From the NCBI GenBank assembly GCA_031272365.1, contig JAISTX010000066.1:33938-97937 (forward strand): DNA of 64,000 nucleotides, given 5' to 3'. The position numbers and the translations under genes were made by a program. The number at the start of each line of letters is the position of its first letter. The stretch's first letter is position 1. Shown here one piece after another: positions 8,817-16,548 of the stretch. The DNA comes from Eubacteriales Family XIII. Incertae Sedis bacterium. Lineage in GTDB: Bacteria; Bacillota; Clostridia; Peptostreptococcales; Anaerovoracaceae. The notes beneath the pieces were generated by a model, which was given only the letters and a program-made list of their open reading frames with translations, was not told where the DNA came from and searched no databases.

Positions 8817-10268
8817 ATGGAAGGCGTTTTGTTTGAAAAACTTTCCGTGCTTGGGGAAGGCGCCAAATACGATGTGTCGTGCTCCTCGAGCGGGGCGGAC
8901 CGGAGCAATATCGGGCGGCTCGGCAATGCGGCCTGCGCGGGCATCTGCCATTCATGGACGGCGGACGGGCGGTGCGTGTCCCTGCTCAAGGTGCTGCTGT
9001 CGAACGACTGTGCCTATGACTGCAAGTTTTGCGTGAACCGGCGTTCGGCGGACGTGAAGCGGTGCACGTTCGAGCCGAGGGAGCTGGCGGACCTGACGAT
9101 GGAGTTTTACCGGCGCAACTACATCGAGGGGCTGTTTCTGAGCTCGGCCGTGGTGGGGTCGCCGGACCGCACCGTGGAGCTGATGTACGCGTGCCTGTGG
9201 ATCCTGCGCGAGGTGTACGGGTTTTGCGGCTACATCCACGCCAAGGTCATCCCCGGGGTGTCGCCGGAGCTGCTCACGCAGATCGGGCTCGTGAGCGACC
9301 GGCTGTCCGTCAATATGGAGTTCCCCTCGGAGGAGAGCCTCTCGCGCCTCGCGCCGCAAAAGAAGCCGCGGTCGATCTTCTCGCCGATGCGGCAGATCAC
9401 GCAGACGCAGATGGAGCAAAAGACGCTGAAGGCGACGGGCAATATGGCTCGTCTGCGGCCGGCGGGGCTGGATTGCGGGGCCGGGGACGGGTGCCTCGCG
9501 GACGCGCGAGAGGCGGTAGGCGAGGACGGGGATCCTGTGGGGCCGCGCGCGGCGGCCAGCGGGGGTGGCTTGCGCGCGGGCCCGGGCGAGGGCGCAGGGC
9601 AGGGCGCGGCCATCGTGCGCGACCGGCGGCGGCGCGCCTACCGCGAGCGGTTTGCCCCTGCTGGGCAGACGACGCAGATGATCGTCGGCGCTTCGCCCGA
9701 GACGGATCTTGAGATCGTGACGCTCTCGGAGGCGCTGTACCGGCGGTATTCGATGAAGCGCGTGTATTTTTCCGCCTACATCCCCGTGGCGGAGGGGCCG
9801 GAGCTGCCCTCGCTGCTCACGCCGCCGCCGCTTCGGCGCGAGCACCGGCTGTACCAGGCGGACTGGCTGATGCGGTTCTACGGCTTCCGCGCGGACGAGA
9901 TCCTGACGGCGGACCACCCCAATCTGGACGTCGACCTCGACCCGAAGGTGGTGTGGGCGCTGCGCAACCTGGACCTGTTCCCGGTCGAGGTCAACCGGGC
10001 TTCCGAGGAGGAGCTGCTGCGCATCCCCGGCGTGGGCAACACCTCGGTCTACCGCATCCTGCGGCAGCGCCGCATCGCGCCCGTGGGCTACGACGACTTG
10101 AAGAAGATGGGGGTGGTGCTGAAGCGCGCGCGGTTCTTCCTGACGGCGAATGGCAAATACTACGGGGACGGCGCGTGGGACCCGTGCAGCTTGCGGGAGA
10201 AGCTGTCCCCCGTGAGCCCCCAGATATCCCTGTTCGAGGCGGCCACGGGTGAACTATCTGTACGATGA
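8817..10268 (+). CDS. Putative DNA modification/repair radical SAM protein
   Basis: A 483-residue radical-SAM enzyme of the group usually found beside a TIGR03915-type partner. After KLSVLGEGAKYDVSCSSSGA come the cluster motif CAYDCKFC (Cys-x3-Cys-x2-Cys), SSAVVGSPDRTVELM and FAPAGQTTQMIVGASPETD. A helix-hairpin-helix (PVEVNRASEEELLRIPGVGN) near the C-terminus suggests DNA contact. The family is predicted to act on DNA, but the reaction is unknown. I chose ATG 8817 because homology begins there and the promoter leaves no room for an earlier start. Residues between TLKATGN and FAPAGQ contain roughly 60 Gly/Ala/Arg-rich residues that the family does not usually have. The gene overlaps the next by 20 bases. 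Confidence 0.85.
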   Translation: MEGVLFEKLSVLGEGAKYDVSCSSSGADRSNIGRLGNAACAGICHSWTADGRCVSLLKVLLSNDCAYDCKFCVNRRSADVKRCTFEPRELADLTMEFYRRNYIEGLFLSSAVVGSPDRTVELMYACLWILREVYGFCGYIHAKVIPGVSPELLTQIGLVSDRLSVNMEFPSEESLSRLAPQKKPRSIFSPMRQITQTQMEQKTLKATGNMARLRPAGLDCGAGDGCLADAREAVGEDGDPVGPRAAASGGGLRAGPGEGAGQGAAIVRDRRRRAYRERFAPAGQTTQMIVGASPETDLEIVTLSEALYRRYSMKRVYFSAYIPVAEGPELPSLLTPPPLRREHRLYQADWLMRFYGFRADEILTADHPNLDVDLDPKVVWALRNLDLFPVEVNRASEEELLRIPGVGNTSVYRILRQRRIAPVGYDDLKKMGVVLKRARFFLTANGKYYGDGAWDPCSLREKLSPVSPQISLFEAATGELSVR

Positions 10269-10986
10269 CACCTTCGAGGGGTTCCTGACCTGCGTGTGGC
10301 ACCACTGGCGCACGGGGAAGGCCGACGGGATCTTCTCGAACAACGGCGCCTACCAGCTGGATCTGCTGCACTATGCGCAGACCGTGGAGACGGACGGGCG
10401 GAAGGCGGAGGCGGTGGCGGAGGCGATCATGCGCAAGATCTCGCGCTGGGACGCGGAGCGCATCTACCGCGTCTTCCTCACGGACGAGCCAGAGAAGGAG
10501 ATGAAGCTGCTGTCGTACATCCGCCTCGGGTTCAAGGAGGGGCCGAAGATCCGGCTCTTGCACGGCCACCCCGTCGTCGCGCCGGTGCAGAAGGCGGAGT
10601 ACCGCTTCGGCGCGGAGGTGCACCGGCTGTGCGGCCTCGTGCGGTTCTCTGAGCTGGACGGCGGGACGCTGTTTGCGCGGATCGAGCCGGACAACGACGT
10701 GCTCGCCCACCTCGCGCCGCATTTCGCGGACCGCTTCAAGAGCGAGCCGTTTTTGATCCATGACGCGCGGCGCGGCAAAGCGCTGTTTGCCTACGAGCGC
10801 CGGTGGGAGGTCGCGCCGTTTGACGAGGGGGCGTACCTGCGGTTCAGCGGGGGGGAGGCGCAGATCCGCCAGCTGTGGAAGGAGTACCACGCGGTCATGG
10901 CGACGAAGGAGCGGCTCAACCCGAAGCTGCAGCGGCAGTTCATGCCGGCGCGTTACCACAAATACCTGACGGAGATGCAGCCGTGA
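10249..10986 (+). CDS. TIGR03915/DUF4130 family partner of the radical SAM protein
   Basis: A 245-residue protein starting with GTG (YLYDDTFEGFLTCVWHHW) and ending YHAVMATKERLNPKLQRQFM, both hallmarks of the DUF4130 proteins that accompany the radical-SAM DNA protein. They are proposed to be DNA-metabolism enzymes related to uracil-DNA glycosylase-like partners; this is family knowledge and not visible catalysis. The 20-base overlap with the upstream gene and the lack of a separate promoter mean the two are made together, presumably as one repair or base-modification system in the cytosol. Confidence 0.85.
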   Translation: MNYLYDDTFEGFLTCVWHHWRTGKADGIFSNNGAYQLDLLHYAQTVETDGRKAEAVAEAIMRKISRWDAERIYRVFLTDEPEKEMKLLSYIRLGFKEGPKIRLLHGHPVVAPVQKAEYRFGAEVHRLCGLVRFSELDGGTLFARIEPDNDVLAHLAPHFADRFKSEPFLIHDARRGKALFAYERRWEVAPFDEGAYLRFSGGEAQIRQLWKEYHAVMATKERLNPKLQRQFMPARYHKYLTEMQP

Positions 10987-11069
10987 CCGGGCCATCCGTT
11001 CGGATGAAAATGCGCCGCGGAATTTTGTCCTGGCGTCGGGCGTGAAAACCGCCGCCAATCCCCCGTCTG

Positions 11070-11078
11070 TGGTAGAAT
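11070..11078 (+). promoter_or_regulatory. Extended -10 promoter for iorAB
   Basis: TGGTAGAAT (11070-11078) is an extended -10 element (TG-n-TAGAAT) about 42 bases ahead of the iorA start. No good -35 lies 17 bases upstream, which is usual for extended -10 promoters. The same TGG + -10 arrangement precedes the ROK gene at 57104. Confidence 0.45.
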
Positions 11079-11120
11079 TACAAGTACGTTATTCTATACA
11101 GAGAGGGAGATGACAATACA

Positions 11121-12896
11121 ATGAAGCAATTGATGTCGGGCAACGAGGCGGTTGCGCGCGGCCTCTACGAGGCGGGCGTGCGTTTCGCCTCGGCTTATCC
11201 GGGCACGCCGAGCACGGAGATTCTCGAGGAGCTGCCGCAGTACAAGGACGTGCTGTACTGCGAGTGGGCGCCCAATGAGAAGGTGGCGGCGGAGGCGGCC
11301 TACGGGGCGTCGATGGCGGGGGCGCGCTCCGTGTGCGCGATGAAGCACGTCGGGCTGAACGTGGCGGCCGACCCCGTCTTCACGGCGGCGTACAACGGTG
11401 TCGGGGGCGGTTTCGTGATCATTTCGGCGGACGACCCGGGCATGCACAGCTCGCAGAACGAGCAGGACAACCGGCACTATGCCAAGGCCGCGAAGATGCC
11501 GATGCTCGAGCCTTCGGACAGCGCCGAGTGCCTGGCCTTCACGCGGGCGGCGTTCGAGATTTCGGAGCTGTTCGATACGCCGGTGCTGCTGCGCATGACG
11601 ACGCGCGTCTGCCATTCGAAGAGCCTCGTCGAGACAGGGGATCGCGCGGAGCAGCCCGTGAAGCGTTATGAGAAGGACATCGAGAAGTTTGTGGCGACGC
11701 CGGCGAACGCGATCAAACACCACCCGCAGGTGGAGGCGCGCATGGAATCGCTCGCCTCGTACTCGGACAACTGCCCGCTCAACTATGAGGAGCCGGGGGG
11801 CGGCGCGGTCGGCGTGGTCGCGGCGGGGGTGGCTTACCAGTACGCGCGCGAGGCGTTCCCTGCGGGCACGGGGTTTTTCAAGGTCGGCATGAGCTGGCCG
11901 ATGCCTATCTCCCGCATCCGGGCGTTTGCGCAGACGGTGGAGAAGCTGTACGTAGTGGAGGAGCTTGATCCGTTCATGGAGGAGGCGCTTTTGGCGGCGG
12001 GGATCGCGTGCACCGGCAAATCGGTGATCCCACCGGTCATGGAGCTGAACCCGCAGATCGTGCGGGAGGCCGTGTTCGGCTGCGCGCCGGCCGTGACGGA
12101 GGTGGGCGCGCAGCCCGCGCCGAGGCCGCCCGTGCTCTGCCCGGGCTGCCCGCACCGGGGCTTTTTCTACACGCTGTCCAAGCGCAAGGACGCGGTCGTG
12201 TGCGGCGACATCGGGTGCTATACGCTCGGCAGCGCGCCGCCGCTCAACTCCATCGAGAGCTGCGTCTGCATGGGCGGGGGCTTCACGGTCGCGGCCGGGA
12301 TGGCGAAGGTGTTTGAGCAGGTGGGCGACGAGCGCATCGTGTTCGGCGTGATGGGCGACTCGACCTTCCTGCACAGCGGCATCACGGGCGCGTGCGAGAT
12401 CGTCTACAACGGGGCGAAGCTCATCCCCTGCGTGCTCGACAACAGCATCACGGCGATGACGGGCCAGCAGCAGAACCCCGCGACGGGGCGCACGCTGATG
12501 GGCGCGCCCGCGCCGGCGGTTTCGATCGAGAGCGTGCTGACGGCCTGCGGTTTCGGGCGCGTCATCACGGTGGACCCGCAGGATCTGGGCGCGATGCAGG
12601 CGGCTGTCGACGAGGCGGTCGAGAGCGTGGGCGCCGGCATCCGTACGGCTATTATTACAAAAAGATCGTGCTTGCTCATCAAGGGGCTGCCGCTGGAGCG
12701 GGGGCTGTGCCGGGTGGACCCGGAAAAATGCAAGGCGTGCAAGATGTGCACGAAGGTCGGCTGCCCGTCGGTGTATATGGGCGAGGAGGCGGCGGAGATC
12801 GACGCGGCGCTCTGCTCGGGCTGCACGGTATGCAAGCAGGTGTGCCCGTTCGAGGCGATCGAGGAAGTGCGGCCGCAGACGGTCGGGTATTTTTAA
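11121..12896 (+). CDS. iorA: Indolepyruvate:ferredoxin oxidoreductase, alpha subunit
   Basis: This 591-residue subunit oxidatively decarboxylates aryl-pyruvates (indole-, phenyl- and hydroxyphenyl-pyruvate) to aryl-acetyl-CoA and passes electrons to ferredoxin. The N-terminal pyruvate-oxidoreductase domain has FASAYPGTPSTEILEEL and SADDPGMHSSQNEQDNR. The thiamine-diphosphate domain has GDIGCYTLGSAPPLNS, MGDSTFLHSGITG and DNSITAMTGQQQNP. The last 60 residues hold two ferredoxin-type clusters, CKACKMCTKVGCP and CSGCTVCKQVCP. It is followed by iorB. It sits directly upstream of the shikimate genes, which fits either aromatic amino acid breakdown or, run in reverse, reductive synthesis from aryl acids. 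Confidence 0.95.
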   Translation: MKQLMSGNEAVARGLYEAGVRFASAYPGTPSTEILEELPQYKDVLYCEWAPNEKVAAEAAYGASMAGARSVCAMKHVGLNVAADPVFTAAYNGVGGGFVIISADDPGMHSSQNEQDNRHYAKAAKMPMLEPSDSAECLAFTRAAFEISELFDTPVLLRMTTRVCHSKSLVETGDRAEQPVKRYEKDIEKFVATPANAIKHHPQVEARMESLASYSDNCPLNYEEPGGGAVGVVAAGVAYQYAREAFPAGTGFFKVGMSWPMPISRIRAFAQTVEKLYVVEELDPFMEEALLAAGIACTGKSVIPPVMELNPQIVREAVFGCAPAVTEVGAQPAPRPPVLCPGCPHRGFFYTLSKRKDAVVCGDIGCYTLGSAPPLNSIESCVCMGGGFTVAAGMAKVFEQVGDERIVFGVMGDSTFLHSGITGACEIVYNGAKLIPCVLDNSITAMTGQQQNPATGRTLMGAPAPAVSIESVLTACGFGRVITVDPQDLGAMQAAVDEAVESVGAGIRTAIITKRSCLLIKGLPLERGLCRVDPEKCKACKMCTKVGCPSVYMGEEAAEIDAALCSGCTVCKQVCPFEAIEEVRPQTVGYF

Positions 12897-12920
12897 TTGA
12901 GAATTGAGGATTGAGAATTT
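12895..12920 (+). repeat. GAATTGA-type short repeat, copy 1 (iorA-iorB gap)
   Basis: Tandem degenerate units AATTGAGAATTGAGGATTGA occupy almost the whole gap between the iorA stop and the iorB ribosome site. The same unit recurs at the iorB 3' end and at the aroE-aroF junction and nowhere else I could see. It is A+T-rich within GC-rich surroundings. Confidence 0.75.
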
Positions 12921-12938
12921 TTTTTGGAGGCGTGTGAA

Positions 12939-13529
12939 TTGGATACGATGAATGTAATGTTGGTGGGCGTCGGCGGACAGGGCGCGATCCTGACGAGCCG
13001 CATCCTGACGCAGGGGCTGATCCGCGCGGGGTTCGACGTGAAGATGAGCGAGGTGCACGGCATGGCGCAGCGCGGCGGGAGCGTGTCGACGCAGGTGCGC
13101 TACGGCGAGAAGGTGTATTCGCCGCTGTTCGGGAAGGGCGCGGGGGACGTGATGGTCGCGTTCGAGCGTATGGAGGCGCTGCGGTACGCGGCGTTCCTGA
13201 AGCCGGGCGGGCTGGCGGTCGTGAACGACTACCGCATCACGCCAATGAGCGTGGCGGCGGGCGGCGCGAGCTACCCGGAGGACGCGGTCGGGGCGATGGC
13301 GGAGAAGTTCCGCACGGTGGCTGTGAAGGCCGGGGACATCGCGGTCGAGCTTGGCAACGCGCGCTGCATGAACGTGGTGCTGTTCGGGGCGCTCGCGCGG
13401 GCGCTCGGGCTCACGGATCTGCCCGGCGTGGACTGGGAGGAGGTCGTGCGGAGCGTGGTGCCGGAGAAGCTGGTGGAGCTGAATTTGGCGGCTTACAAGG
13501 CCGGCCTTGCGGCTGGGATTGAGAATTGA
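12939..13529 (+). CDS. iorB: Indolepyruvate:ferredoxin oxidoreductase, beta subunit
   Basis: This ~196-residue gamma-type subunit of 2-oxoacid:ferredoxin oxidoreductase contains VMLVGVGGQGAILTSRILTQ and SEVHGMAQRGGSVSTQVRYG, the conserved core of IorB. I place the start at TTG 12939 because GGAGG (12926-12930) is eight bases upstream; ATG 12948 is possible, and TTG 12924 overlaps the ribosome site. The last codons, reading IEN-stop, lie inside a GAATTGA-type repeat, so the repeat supplies the stop codon. It forms the alpha2beta2 enzyme with IorA. Confidence 0.93.
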   Translation: MDTMNVMLVGVGGQGAILTSRILTQGLIRAGFDVKMSEVHGMAQRGGSVSTQVRYGEKVYSPLFGKGAGDVMVAFERMEALRYAAFLKPGGLAVVNDYRITPMSVAAGGASYPEDAVGAMAEKFRTVAVKAGDIAVELGNARCMNVVLFGALARALGLTDLPGVDWEEVVRSVVPEKLVELNLAAYKAGLAAGIEN

Positions 13530-13535
13530 GAATTG
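13517..13535 (+). repeat. GAATTGA-type short repeat, copy 2 (iorB 3' end)
   Basis: GATTGAGAATTGAGAATTG runs across the end of iorB and contributes its final codons Ile-Glu-Asn and the TGA. It matches copy 1 (12895-12920) and copy 3 (30017-30045). Confidence 0.75.
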
Positions 13536-13590
13536 TTTATGGGTGATTTTTGTTGGGGTGGAAGATGGCTTTGATGGGTGATGAGTTTTG

Positions 13591-14649
13591 ATGGATGTTG
13601 TTCGGGTTGAATTGGGGGCATCCGCCTATGATGTGGTGATTTCCGAGGGGCTTTTTGCGGGGGGTTCCTGGCGCGCCTTGTTGGAAGGGCTGGCCGCTGA
13701 TGGCGGGCCTCCCTTTTTTGTCAGCGACGAGCATGTCTGGCGGCTTTACGGGGATTTGTTTGACGGGTTCGGCTCGGCTGTAGTCGCGCCCGGGGAGGAG
13801 CACAAAACGCTGGCCGATTTGAGCGCGCTCTTTGATGCTTTTGCTTCGTCGCGGCTTTCGCGCGGGGGGCTTGTGGTCGCGTTCGGCGGCGGGGTGGTCG
13901 GCGATATGGCCGGTTTCGCGGCGGCGTGCTGGATGCGCGGCGTGCGCTTCTGCCAGATCCCGACGACGCTGCTCGCGATGGTCGATTCGTCGGTGGGCGG
14001 CAAGACGGCCGTCGACATCCCGGCGGGCAAGAATCTCGTCGGCGCGTTCCACCAGCCTTCGCTCGTGTTGTGCGACCCCGCGTTCCTCGCGACGCTGCCG
14101 GAGCGCGAAATCCGCTCCGGGATGGCGGAGGTGGTCAAGACCGGGGCGATTGCGTCGGAGGCTCTGTTCGGCCAGGTTGCCGCGTCGGCTGCGGCTGCGG
14201 CTGCCGCTTCCGTTTCCGCTTCCCTGATCGCGGCGTGCATCCGTTTCAAGGCCGGCGTCGTCGCGGAGGACGAGCGGGAGGGGGGGCTGCGAAAGATCCT
14301 CAATTTCGGGCACACCTTCGGGCACGCGATCGAGGTCAAATACGGCTTTTCCAGGTACACGCACGGGGAGGCTGTCGCGGCAGGCATGCGCCTGGCGGCG
14401 GCGCTCGGCGAGCGGCTCGGCGTTACGGAGAAGGGCACGGCGGCGCGCCTCGGGGAGGTGTTGGACGCGTGCGGGCTGAAGGCGCGGGAATCTGCGGAAG
14501 GGCTGCTCCCGTATATGCGCGGCGACAAGAAGTCTTCCGCGGACGGCGTGGATCTCGTGCTGCTGAAGCGCATCGGGGAGCCGGCCGTCACGCCGCTTTC
14601 CTTCGCTGCGCTGGAGGACGCGCTGGACGGGGGGCTGGCGCCCGCATGA
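13591..14649 (+). CDS. aroB: 3-dehydroquinate synthase
   Basis: This 352-residue enzyme turns DAHP into 3-dehydroquinate, the second shikimate-pathway step, using NAD+ and a divalent metal. AFGGGVVGDMAGFAA is the NAD-binding glycine loop, VDSSVGGKTAVD and AGKNLVGAFHQP line the active site, and ILNFGHTFGHAIE supplies metal-binding histidines. An alanine-rich run (VAASAAAAAAASVSAS, about residues 193-210) from GCTGCG repeats is longer than usual in this loop. The TGA overlaps the aroA ATG, so aroB and aroA are coupled. Confidence 0.95.
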   Translation: MDVVRVELGASAYDVVISEGLFAGGSWRALLEGLAADGGPPFFVSDEHVWRLYGDLFDGFGSAVVAPGEEHKTLADLSALFDAFASSRLSRGGLVVAFGGGVVGDMAGFAAACWMRGVRFCQIPTTLLAMVDSSVGGKTAVDIPAGKNLVGAFHQPSLVLCDPAFLATLPEREIRSGMAEVVKTGAIASEALFGQVAASAAAAAAASVSASLIAACIRFKAGVVAEDEREGGLRKILNFGHTFGHAIEVKYGFSRYTHGEAVAAGMRLAAALGERLGVTEKGTAARLGEVLDACGLKARESAEGLLPYMRGDKKSSADGVDLVLLKRIGEPAVTPLSFAALEDALDGGLAPA

Positions 14650-15980
14650 CGGCGTCGTCCCCGTTTTTGCCTGCGGAGTTGGTCATCGACCGCTTCCCCT
14701 CCGGCACGGTGCGCGTGCCGCCTTCCAAGAGCCTGTCGCACCGCGCGGCGATCTGCGCGGCGCTCGCCGGCGGCGAAGCCGCCGGGGCGGTGGTGCGGGG
14801 GCTCGGCGACTCCGAGGACATCCGGGCGACGGTGCGCGGGATTGCGCGGATTGTTTCCCGTGATGACGGGCAGCCGGTCGACTGCGGGGAGTCCGGCTCG
14901 ACGCTGCGGTTCCTGATCCCCCTCGCGGCGATGGCCGGCGGCGCGTGGCGTTTCACGGGGCGGGGGCGGCTCCTGGAGCGGCCTTTGCAGGTCTACGCGG
15001 ACGTCTTCCGTGCCCACGGCGGAGAGGGTTCTTATTTTATTCAAGAAGACGGGGAGGTGCGCGTGCGGGGGCCGCTGCTGCCCGGGGACTACCTCCTGCC
15101 GGGCGACGTCAGCTCGCAGTTTTTGACGGGGCTTTTGCTGGCGCTGCCGCTCGCGGCGGGGGACAGCCGGTTGTCGCTCACGTCGGCGGCGGAGTCGGCG
15201 GACTACGTGCGGCTCACGGTGGACGTGATGCGGGCGTTCGGGGTGCGGGCGAACGAGGAGCGCGCGGCCGGGCAGGGCGCAGGCGCGGATGCCGATGCGG
15301 GAACTGCGGCTTCGGAGATGCGTGCTGATGCCAGTACAGAGGCTGCGGGACTTGAGACCCTTGCTTGCGGAGATGCGGTTGTGGCGGCGGATGGCTACCG
15401 GATCCCCGGCGGGCAGGCGTACGCGCCCGCTGCGTATACGGTCGAGGGCGACTGGTCGCAGGCGGCGTTCTTCCTGTGCGCGGCGGCGCTCGGCCGCGAC
15501 GTGCGGGTGGAAGGGCTGCGGCCGGACAGCCACCAGGGCGACCGCCGGGCGGCGGCGCTCGTGGAGGCCATCCGCACGGGGCAGGGCACTGTCATCGACT
15601 GCCGGGACATCCCGGATCTGGTGCCGCCGCTGGCGGCGCTGGCCTGCTATGCGCGGGGGGTCACGCGGTTCGTGAACGCGGGGCGGCTGCGCATCAAGGA
15701 GAGCGACCGGCTCGCCGCGCTCGCGCAGGAGCTTTCAAACCTCGGGGCGGGCGTGCGGGAGGAGGGCGACGCGCTCGTGGTCGCGGGCGTCGGGGACGGC
15801 CAGTCACCCACGGGCAGTGGCTTGCCGGGCGGCCGGGCCGACGCGCACGGCGACCACCGCATCGCGATGGCCGTGGCCGTGGCGGCGATCGGCTGCCGGA
15901 ACCCCGTCCGCCTGACAGGCGCGGACAGCGTTGCCAAATCCTACCCCCATTTCTGGGAGGACTTCCTGAAGGCGCGCTGA
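14646..15980 (+). CDS. aroA: 3-phosphoshikimate 1-carboxyvinyltransferase (EPSP synthase)
   Basis: This 444-residue enzyme joins shikimate-3-phosphate and phosphoenolpyruvate. VRVPPSKSLSHRAAICAAL is the N-terminal PEP/S3P motif, followed by DCGESGSTLRFLIPLAA, GDVSSQFLTGLLLALPLA, LRIKESDRLAALAQEL and DHRIAMAVAVAAI. The start is the ATG that overlaps the aroB stop; the same frame is open further upstream but that part is a shadow of aroB. Near residues 205-238 there is a run rich in Ala, Gly, Asp and Glu (AAGQGAGADADAGTAAS and onward) where EPSP synthases normally have only a few residues. The active-site residues are intact, so it should work. Confidence 0.95.
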   Translation: MTASSPFLPAELVIDRFPSGTVRVPPSKSLSHRAAICAALAGGEAAGAVVRGLGDSEDIRATVRGIARIVSRDDGQPVDCGESGSTLRFLIPLAAMAGGAWRFTGRGRLLERPLQVYADVFRAHGGEGSYFIQEDGEVRVRGPLLPGDYLLPGDVSSQFLTGLLLALPLAAGDSRLSLTSAAESADYVRLTVDVMRAFGVRANEERAAGQGAGADADAGTAASEMRADASTEAAGLETLACGDAVVAADGYRIPGGQAYAPAAYTVEGDWSQAAFFLCAAALGRDVRVEGLRPDSHQGDRRAAALVEAIRTGQGTVIDCRDIPDLVPPLAALACYARGVTRFVNAGRLRIKESDRLAALAQELSNLGAGVREEGDALVVAGVGDGQSPTGSGLPGGRADAHGDHRIAMAVAVAAIGCRNPVRLTGADSVAKSYPHFWEDFLKAR

Positions 15981-16033
15981 AAAGTGCGGCCCGGTTGAAA
16001 AGGTTGCCGGATGCTTGCGCATCCGCCGAATGA

Positions 16034-16205
16034 TTTGATTTTTGGATTCCGGGTCAGCGGTAGAGTGCAGCGCTTTAGCGCGTTGCAGACCTACCCGGCA
16101 GCTTGCTGCCGTTGGTAGGTCGCATTCGAGGATTGCGCGGCTTTAGCCGCAATGCAATCTACCGTGGCACTCTACCGCTGACCCGGAATCCATGCTCCAA
16201 TCAAA
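16034..16205. repeat. Long palindromic multi-hairpin (cloverleaf-like) element
   Basis: Perfect 25-base inverted arms lie at 16044-16068 and 16167-16191, with a further outer match TTTGATT (16034-16040) / AATCAAA (16199-16205). Between the arms are three nested hairpins: GCGC-TTTA-GCGC (16070-16081); GACCTACC/GGTAGGTC enclosing CGGCAGC-TT-GCTGCCG (16088-16121); and GATTGC/GCAATC enclosing GCGGC-TTTA-GCCGC (16131-16159). The whole can fold as a four-way junction as RNA or extrude as a DNA cruciform. There is no coding sequence, and it is not a tRNA. It could be a non-autonomous mobile element (MITE or REP type). Confidence 0.85.
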
Positions 16206-16210
16206 GCCAG

Positions 16211-16540
16211 GCGCGCGGAGGCGCGGCTGGCAACCACTCATCTGACAGCGCGGCAGGCAACCACTCAAGCGGGTTTTCTCATGCCGTGCAGCAAATCCGG
16301 CGTTCCGTGGCCAAAAAACGCCGGGATGTGCAGATTCCCAAGGCGCAGGGCGCGATTTTTGTCATAAAGCGAAAACCCGTATCACGTACACGTCGTTTTC
16401 CGGGATATTGCCGTGCACAGGATGCACATCCCGCCATTTTTTGTCCACAGAAAGGGCGTTTTGCTGACAGGCGGCGGTGGCAGCATGGACGGCGCGCGGG
16501 GGCGCGGCGGGCAACCACTCATCTGGCAGCGCGGCGGGCA
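16211..16540. repeat. Non-coding stretch with 49-base direct repeat and nested inverted repeat
   Basis: The 568 bases between aroA and the DUF2148 gene hold no supported gene. After the palindrome, a 49-base unit at 16211-16259 recurs at 16492-16540 with four substitutions; its core GGCAACCACTCA appears a third time at 16256-16267. Between the direct copies lies an imperfect 23-base inverted repeat, 16310-16332 (GCCAAAAAACGCCGGGATGT and on) against 16423-16445. The layout suggests an inserted or duplicated repeat-bounded unit. Confidence 0.7.
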
Positions 16541-16548
16541 TCCGCACC

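Noticed and set aside
10995..11010. CATCCG-TT-CGGATG hairpin after the DUF4130 gene as a terminator
   Set aside because: The hairpin is short and has no T-run; read-through cannot be excluded.
11094..13058. Long minus-strand open frame opposite iorA-iorB
   Set aside because: Arg/His-rich antisense shadow of two clearly conserved genes; GC-rich codon use keeps the frame open.
13926..14645. N-terminal extension of the aroA frame
   Set aside because: It overlaps aroB in another frame; EPSP synthase homology starts at 14646 right after the ATG that overlaps the aroB stop.
16044..16191. Cloverleaf-like fold considered as a tRNA
   Set aside because: Too long, acceptor stem of 25 pairs, no T-loop GTTCRANNC or anticodon arm pattern.
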